Source of the DNA: Clostridiales bacterium
GTDB taxonomy: Bacteria > Bacillota > Clostridia > Oscillospirales > Oscillospiraceae
Assembly: GCA_902363045.1 (NCBI GenBank)
Contig: CABIYX010000005.1
Location: forward strand, 1 to 64,000
Direction: 5' to 3'
DNA length: 64,000 nt
The notes under the pieces were generated by a model that was not told the origin of the DNA, made no database searches, and saw only the letters and a list, made by a program, of their open reading frames with translations. A program made the position numbers and the translations under genes. The first letter of the stretch is position 1, and each line of letters opens with the position of its first letter. Below, piece after piece: positions 60,403 through 64,000 of the stretch.

Positions 60403-61507
60403 ACACATCCACATCTCCATCTTCGGTCAGTCCCACTCGGAGGCCATCGGGGTGACGGTGGACGGCCTGCCCGCCGGGGAGGCCGTGGACCTGGAGCAGC
60501 TCCAGGCCTTTCTCCGCCGCAGGGCCCCCGGCCGGGACGCCACCTCCACCCCCCGGAAGGAGGGGGATGTGCCCCGGATCCTGTGCGGGCTGGTGGATGG
60601 AGTGACCTGCGGCGCGCCCCTGGCCGCCGTCATTGAGAACACCAACACCCGCTCCAAAGATTATGAGGAGCTGCGGGACAAGCCCCGTCCGTCTCACGCC
60701 GACCTCACCGCCCACATCAAGTACGGCGGCTTTCAGGATGTGCGGGGCGGCGGCCACTTCTCTGGGCGGCTCACCGCCCCCCTGTGCATCGCCGGTGGGA
60801 TCTGCGCCCAGCTGCTGGCCCGGCGGGGGATCGCCGTAGCGGCCCATATCCGCTCCATCGCCCAGGTGGAGGACCGGCCCTTCTCCCCTCTGGGAGAGAC
60901 GCGGGACACCCTGCTGGCGGTACAGCGCGCCCCCTTCCCCGTTTTGGAGGAGAAGGCCGGCGAGAGGATGCGGGCGGAGATCCTCCGGGCCCGGGAGGCG
61001 GGGGACTCGGTGGGCGGCGTGGTGGAGTGCATGGTCACCGGCCTGCCCGCCGGAGTGGGCAGCCCTATGCTTCAGGGGCTGGAGAGCCAGCTGGCCGCCG
61101 CCCTGTTTGCCATCCCCGCCGTGAAGGGTGTGGAGTTTGGCTCCGGCTTCGGGGCCGCCGGGATGCGGGGCTCCGAACACAACGACCCCTTCATTCTGGA
61201 GGACGGAGTCATCCGCGCCGCCAGCAATCACGCCGGCGGGATCCTGGGCGGGATCTCCAGCGGGATGCCGGTGGTGTTTCGGGCAGCCTTTAAGCCCACC
61301 CCGTCCATCGCGCAAAAACAGCGCACCGTCCGCCTGTCCGCGGGGACAGAGGAGGAGCTCCAGATCACCGGCCGGCACGACCCCTGTATCGTGCCCCGGG
61401 CGGTCCCTGTGGTGGAGGCCGCCGCCGCCCTGGTCCTGCTGGACGCGCTGCTGGACCGGAACACAGACCGAATCGAATGGAGCGCGCCCCAGGGCGCGCG
61501 GCCTTGA
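60383..61507 (+). CDS. aroC: Chorismate synthase
   Basis: The protein has 374 residues. It forms chorismate from EPSP with reduced FMN. GQSHSEAIGVTVDGLPAG, RPSHADLTAHIKYGGFQDVRGGGHFSGRLTAP and GMRGSEHNDPF cover the FMN/substrate motifs. The ATG at 60383 has GGAGGAG 6-7 bases upstream and lies within the aroA end, so the two genes overlap by 20 bases. Confidence 0.97.
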   Translation: MASYFGKHIHISIFGQSHSEAIGVTVDGLPAGEAVDLEQLQAFLRRRAPGRDATSTPRKEGDVPRILCGLVDGVTCGAPLAAVIENTNTRSKDYEELRDKPRPSHADLTAHIKYGGFQDVRGGGHFSGRLTAPLCIAGGICAQLLARRGIAVAAHIRSIAQVEDRPFSPLGETRDTLLAVQRAPFPVLEEKAGERMRAEILRAREAGDSVGGVVECMVTGLPAGVGSPMLQGLESQLAAALFAIPAVKGVEFGSGFGAAGMRGSEHNDPFILEDGVIRAASNHAGGILGGISSGMPVVFRAAFKPTPSIAQKQRTVRLSAGTEEELQITGRHDPCIVPRAVPVVEAAAALVLLDALLDRNTDRIEWSAPQGARP

Positions 61508-61527
61508 ATCGAGGGAGGAGAATCGAC

Positions 61528-62679
61528 ATGGATCAGAATTTGACGCAGCTGCGGGATCAGATCGACGGCATCGACCAGAAGCTGGTGGAGCTGTTCAAGC
61601 AGCGGATGGCGGTCTCCCGCCAGGTGGCCGCCTATAAGCGGGAGCACGGCCTGCCCACGCTGGACGCGGGCCGGGAGCGGGCGCTGCTGGCCAAGGTGGG
61701 CAGTCTGGCCGGGGAGGAGCTGGCCGACTACACGGAGTCGGTGTTCCGCTCCATCATGGCGGCCAGCCGCTCCTATCAGAAGCAGTGCGGCGGGTCCGGC
61801 TCCCGGGTCTATGAGGGCATCCGCACCGCCCTGCGGACCACGCCGGAACTCTTTCCACAGCGGGCCACCGTGGCCTGTCAGGGCATCGAGGGAGCGTACT
61901 CCCAGATCGCCTGCGACAGCATTTTCAAATCCCCCGCCATCCTCTACTTTGATACCTTTGACCATGTGTTCCAGGCGGTGGAGAGCGGGATGTGCCAGTA
62001 CGGCATCCTGCCCATTGAAAACAGCACCGCCGGTTCGGTCAATGCGACCTACGACCTGATGACCCGCCATAACTTCTCCATCGTCCGCTCCGCCCGGCTG
62101 AAGGTGAGCCACAACCTGCTGGCCAAAGCCGGGACCGGCCTGGAGGACGTCAAGGAGGTGTTCTCCCACGAGCAGGCCATCAACCAGTGCTCCGCCTTCC
62201 TGAGCGAGTTGAAGGGGGTCAAGGTGACTGTGGTGCCCAACACCGCCGTTGCCGCCCGCATGGTCTCTCAGTCGGAGCGGCGGGACGTGGCCGCCCTCTC
62301 CTCCCGCTTCTGCGGCGAGACCTACGGCCTGGAGCTGCTGCGCGCCAATGTGCAGAACCGTGACAACAACTATACCCGCTTCATCTGCATCTCCCAAAAG
62401 CCGGAGATCTATCCCGGGGCCGACCGGACCTCCCTGATGATGACTCTGCCCCACAAGCCGGGGGCCCTCTACAATGTGCTGTCCAAGTTCTACGCTCTGG
62501 GCATCAACCTGCAAAAGCTGGAGAGCCGCCCCCTCCCGGACCGGGAGTTTGAGTTCATGTTCTACTTCGATCTGGAGTGCTCCGTCTACGCCCCGGAGAT
62601 GGAGCGGCTGTTCCGGGATCTGGAGGAGGAGAGCGAGCAGTGCCGCTATCTGGGGACCTATCAGGAGGTCATCTGCTGA
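61528..62679 (+). CDS. pheA: Bifunctional chorismate mutase/prephenate dehydratase
   Basis: The protein has 383 residues. An AroQ-type chorismate mutase (about 1-90) has LRDQIDGIDQKLVELFKQRMAVSRQVAAYK. The prephenate dehydratase domain (about 110-285) contains ACQGIEGAYSQIACDSIF, GILPIENSTAGSVNATYDLM and DNNYTRFICIS. An ACT domain (about 300-380) with LPHKPGALYNVLSKFYALGINLQKLESRP is the Phe sensor. It commits chorismate to phenylalanine. GGGAGGAG precedes the ATG, and its stop overlaps the next start (TGATG). Confidence 0.96.
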   Translation: MDQNLTQLRDQIDGIDQKLVELFKQRMAVSRQVAAYKREHGLPTLDAGRERALLAKVGSLAGEELADYTESVFRSIMAASRSYQKQCGGSGSRVYEGIRTALRTTPELFPQRATVACQGIEGAYSQIACDSIFKSPAILYFDTFDHVFQAVESGMCQYGILPIENSTAGSVNATYDLMTRHNFSIVRSARLKVSHNLLAKAGTGLEDVKEVFSHEQAINQCSAFLSELKGVKVTVVPNTAVAARMVSQSERRDVAALSSRFCGETYGLELLRANVQNRDNNYTRFICISQKPEIYPGADRTSLMMTLPHKPGALYNVLSKFYALGINLQKLESRPLPDREFEFMFYFDLECSVYAPEMERLFRDLEEESEQCRYLGTYQEVIC

Positions 62680-63917
62680 TGCGCCTGAAGGATCTTGAAT
62701 TCGGCCTGCTGGGCGAGCGGCTGGGCCATAGCTTCTCCCCCGCCATCCACCGGCAGCTGGCGGGCTATGACTACCAACTGGTGGAACTCCCCCCGGAGGA
62801 GGTGGAGCCCTTCCTTCGGGCGGGGCGGTTCCGGGGACTGAACGTGACCATCCCCTATAAAAAGACGGTGATGGCCTGCTGCGACGCCCTCTCCCCCGCC
62901 GCCCGGCGGATCGGCAGCGTCAACACCCTGCTCCGCCGCCCGGACGGGACCCTCTATGGAGACAATACGGACTATGACGGGTTCCGCTATCTGCTCCAGG
63001 CCGCCGGGGCCCGGGTACAGGGAAAAAAGGCTCTGGTTCTTGGGTCCGGCGGAGCGTCCCTCACCGTCCACACGGTGCTGGCCGATCTGGGCGCCCGGGA
63101 GACAGTGGGCATCTCCCGCAGCGGCCCGGATAACTATGAAAATCTGGACCGCCACGCCGACGCGCAGCTCATTGTCAACGCTACTCCGGTTGGAATGTAT
63201 CCCAACACCGGAGTATCCCCGGTGGACCTGGACCGGTTTCCCAGCTGCGAGGGCGTCTTCGATCTGATCTACAACCCAGCCCGCACCCAGCTTCTGCTGG
63301 ATGCGGAGCGCCGGGGCCTGTTGTGTTCCAATGGGCTGGGGATGCTGGTGGCTCAGGCCAAGGCCGCGGCGGAGCGCTTCCTGGGCCGGGCGATCCCGGA
63401 CAGCCGGGTGGAGGAGATCACCCGGCAGATGGAGCGGCAGACACAGAATCTGCTGCTCATCGGGATGCCGGGCTGCGGCAAGACCACGGTGGGCCAGCTC
63501 CTGGCGGAGCGCTTGGGCCGGCCCCTGGCCGACGTAGACCAGCAGGTGGAGGCAGAGGCCGGCTGCTCCATTCCGGACCTCTTTGCCCGGGAGGGCGAGG
63601 AGGGCTTCCGGGTCCGGGAGCATCGGGTCCTGTGCCAGCTGTCCAGGCAGTCCGGACAGATCATCGCCTGTGGAGGCGGCATTGTCACCCGCCAGGAGAA
63701 CTGGGACCCCATGCGCCAGAATTCCACGGTGATCTATCTCCGCCGGGATCTGGCCCTGCTCCCCACCAGTGGACGCCCCGTATCTCAGGCCACCCCTGTG
63801 GAGGAGCTGTACCACAGGCGGGCCCCGCTCTATGAAAAATTGGCCGACTTGACGGTGGACAACCACGGCACACCGAAGGAGACGGCGGAAGAGATCATCA
63901 GGAGGCTTGCACTATGA
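62679..63917 (+). CDS. aroE-aroK: Fused shikimate dehydrogenase-shikimate kinase
   Basis: The protein has 412 residues. The AroE part (about 1-250) has [19 protein letters not shown] (catalytic Lys), NTDYDGF and the NADP loop [16 protein letters not shown]. The AroK part (about 258-412) has Walker [51 protein letters not shown] (Arg-binding Walker region) and [10 protein letters not shown]. The fusion joins two consecutive pathway steps. It is coupled to pheA by TGATG and to aroQ by ATGA. Confidence 0.95.
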   Translation: MRLKDLEFGLLGERLGHSFSPAIHRQLAGYDYQLVELPPEEVEPFLRAGRFRGLNVTIPYKKTVMACCDALSPAARRIGSVNTLLRRPDGTLYGDNTDYDGFRYLLQAAGARVQGKKALVLGSGGASLTVHTVLADLGARETVGISRSGPDNYENLDRHADAQLIVNATPVGMYPNTGVSPVDLDRFPSCEGVFDLIYNPARTQLLLDAERRGLLCSNGLGMLVAQAKAAAERFLGRAIPDSRVEEITRQMERQTQNLLLIGMPGCGKTTVGQLLAERLGRPLADVDQQVEAEAGCSIPDLFAREGEEGFRVREHRVLCQLSRQSGQIIACGGGIVTRQENWDPMRQNSTVIYLRRDLALLPTSGRPVSQATPVEELYHRRAPLYEKLADLTVDNHGTPKETAEEIIRRLAL

Positions 63918-64000
63918 AATTGCTTGTGATCAACGGACCTAATCTGAATCTGCTGGGGATCCGGGAGCCTGAAATCTATGGCCGTCAGGATTTCTCCGCA
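63914..64000 (+). CDS. aroQ: Type II 3-dehydroquinate dehydratase, 5' part (cut by window end)
   Basis: Only the first 29 codons are visible. [19 protein letters not shown] followed by EIYG is the signature opening of the type II enzyme, which converts 3-dehydroquinate to 3-dehydroshikimate. It starts by ATGA overlap with the AroE-AroK fusion and an AGGAGG site, and completes the shikimate pathway of this operon. The remainder lies beyond base 64000. Confidence 0.93.
   Translation, partial: MKLLVINGPNLNLLGIREPEIYGRQDFSA

Noticed and set aside
1..64000. CRISPR arrays, tRNA or rRNA genes, insertion sequences, toxin-antitoxin pairs
   Set aside because: No regularly spaced repeats with spacers, cloverleaf-like sequences or transposase motifs were recognised by eye. 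A tRNA or Rfam scan would be decisive.

Overview
This is a GC-rich stretch of a Gram-positive chromosome. It most likely comes from the Clostridia, order Oscillospirales (Flavonifractor/Lawsonibacter/Intestinimonas-like); the lineage is inferred from style and no marker gene was compared. Supporting traits are AGGAGG-type ribosome sites on nearly every gene, a T-box in front of thrS, a Gram-positive SOS box on lexA, many lipoproteins with Bacillota-type lipoboxes, an S-layer-homology surface protein, an rpsF-ssb-rpsR operon, and intergenic palindromic repeats. No rRNA, tRNA, CRISPR array or insertion sequence was seen.

Layout. 1-9 kb: a DUF1643 gene, uridine phosphorylase (udp), T-box-controlled thrS, a CBS-domain protein, a HAD phosphatase, a beta-CASP metallo-hydrolase and a DUF975 membrane protein. 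9-16.5 kb: a minus-strand four-gene operon of uncharacterised character. It holds a 1599-residue multidomain protein (HD, helical repeats, NMNAT-like, possible acetyltransferase-like and phosphoribosyltransferase-like parts), a lactate-dehydrogenase-like protein, a small membrane protein and an iron-sulfur flavoprotein-like protein. 16.5-24.6 kb: an LCP cell-wall ligase, an M20 amidohydrolase, lexA, and a MarR-regulated heterodimeric ABC exporter. 24.9-32.4 kb: a cell-surface block with a Big2/DUF4358 lipoprotein, an MBOAT acyltransferase and a DHHW protein (probable polymer O-acetylation), then a large SLH protein and an orphan phage-tail-like gene. 32.4-33.8 kb: about 1.4 kb with no credible gene, filled with palindromic repeats.

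33.8-45.7 kb: a tRNA-dihydrouridine synthase with a thioredoxin reductase-like gene, rpsF-ssb-rpsR, a GluQ-like synthetase, a sodium:alanine symporter, a Bce-type ABC transporter behind an operator-rich promoter, and a FecCD-type metal or metallophore uptake operon. 45.7-49.9 kb: a molybdenum hydroxylase operon (FAD, 2Fe-2S and Mo subunits plus a MobA-like nucleotidyltransferase). 50-55.7 kb: a minus-strand operon under a cobalamin riboswitch, with a lipid-anchored CbiK-like chelatase, a repeat lipoprotein, and a second binding-protein/FecCD/ATPase transporter. 55.9-64 kb: a compact aromatic amino acid operon (DAHP synthase, tyrA, aroB, aroA, aroC, pheA, an aroE-aroK fusion, and aroQ cut by the window end). 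It sits behind a promoter, a Phe/Tyr-rich leader peptide and an intrinsic terminator, which is a classical attenuator arrangement.

The strongest candidates for undescribed biology are the aromatic leader peptide/attenuator (55984-56157), the 1599-residue protein and its operon (9026-16513), the ABC half-transporter with a duplicated WAWK insert (22440-24593), and the riboswitch-controlled extracytoplasmic chelatase/uptake operon.
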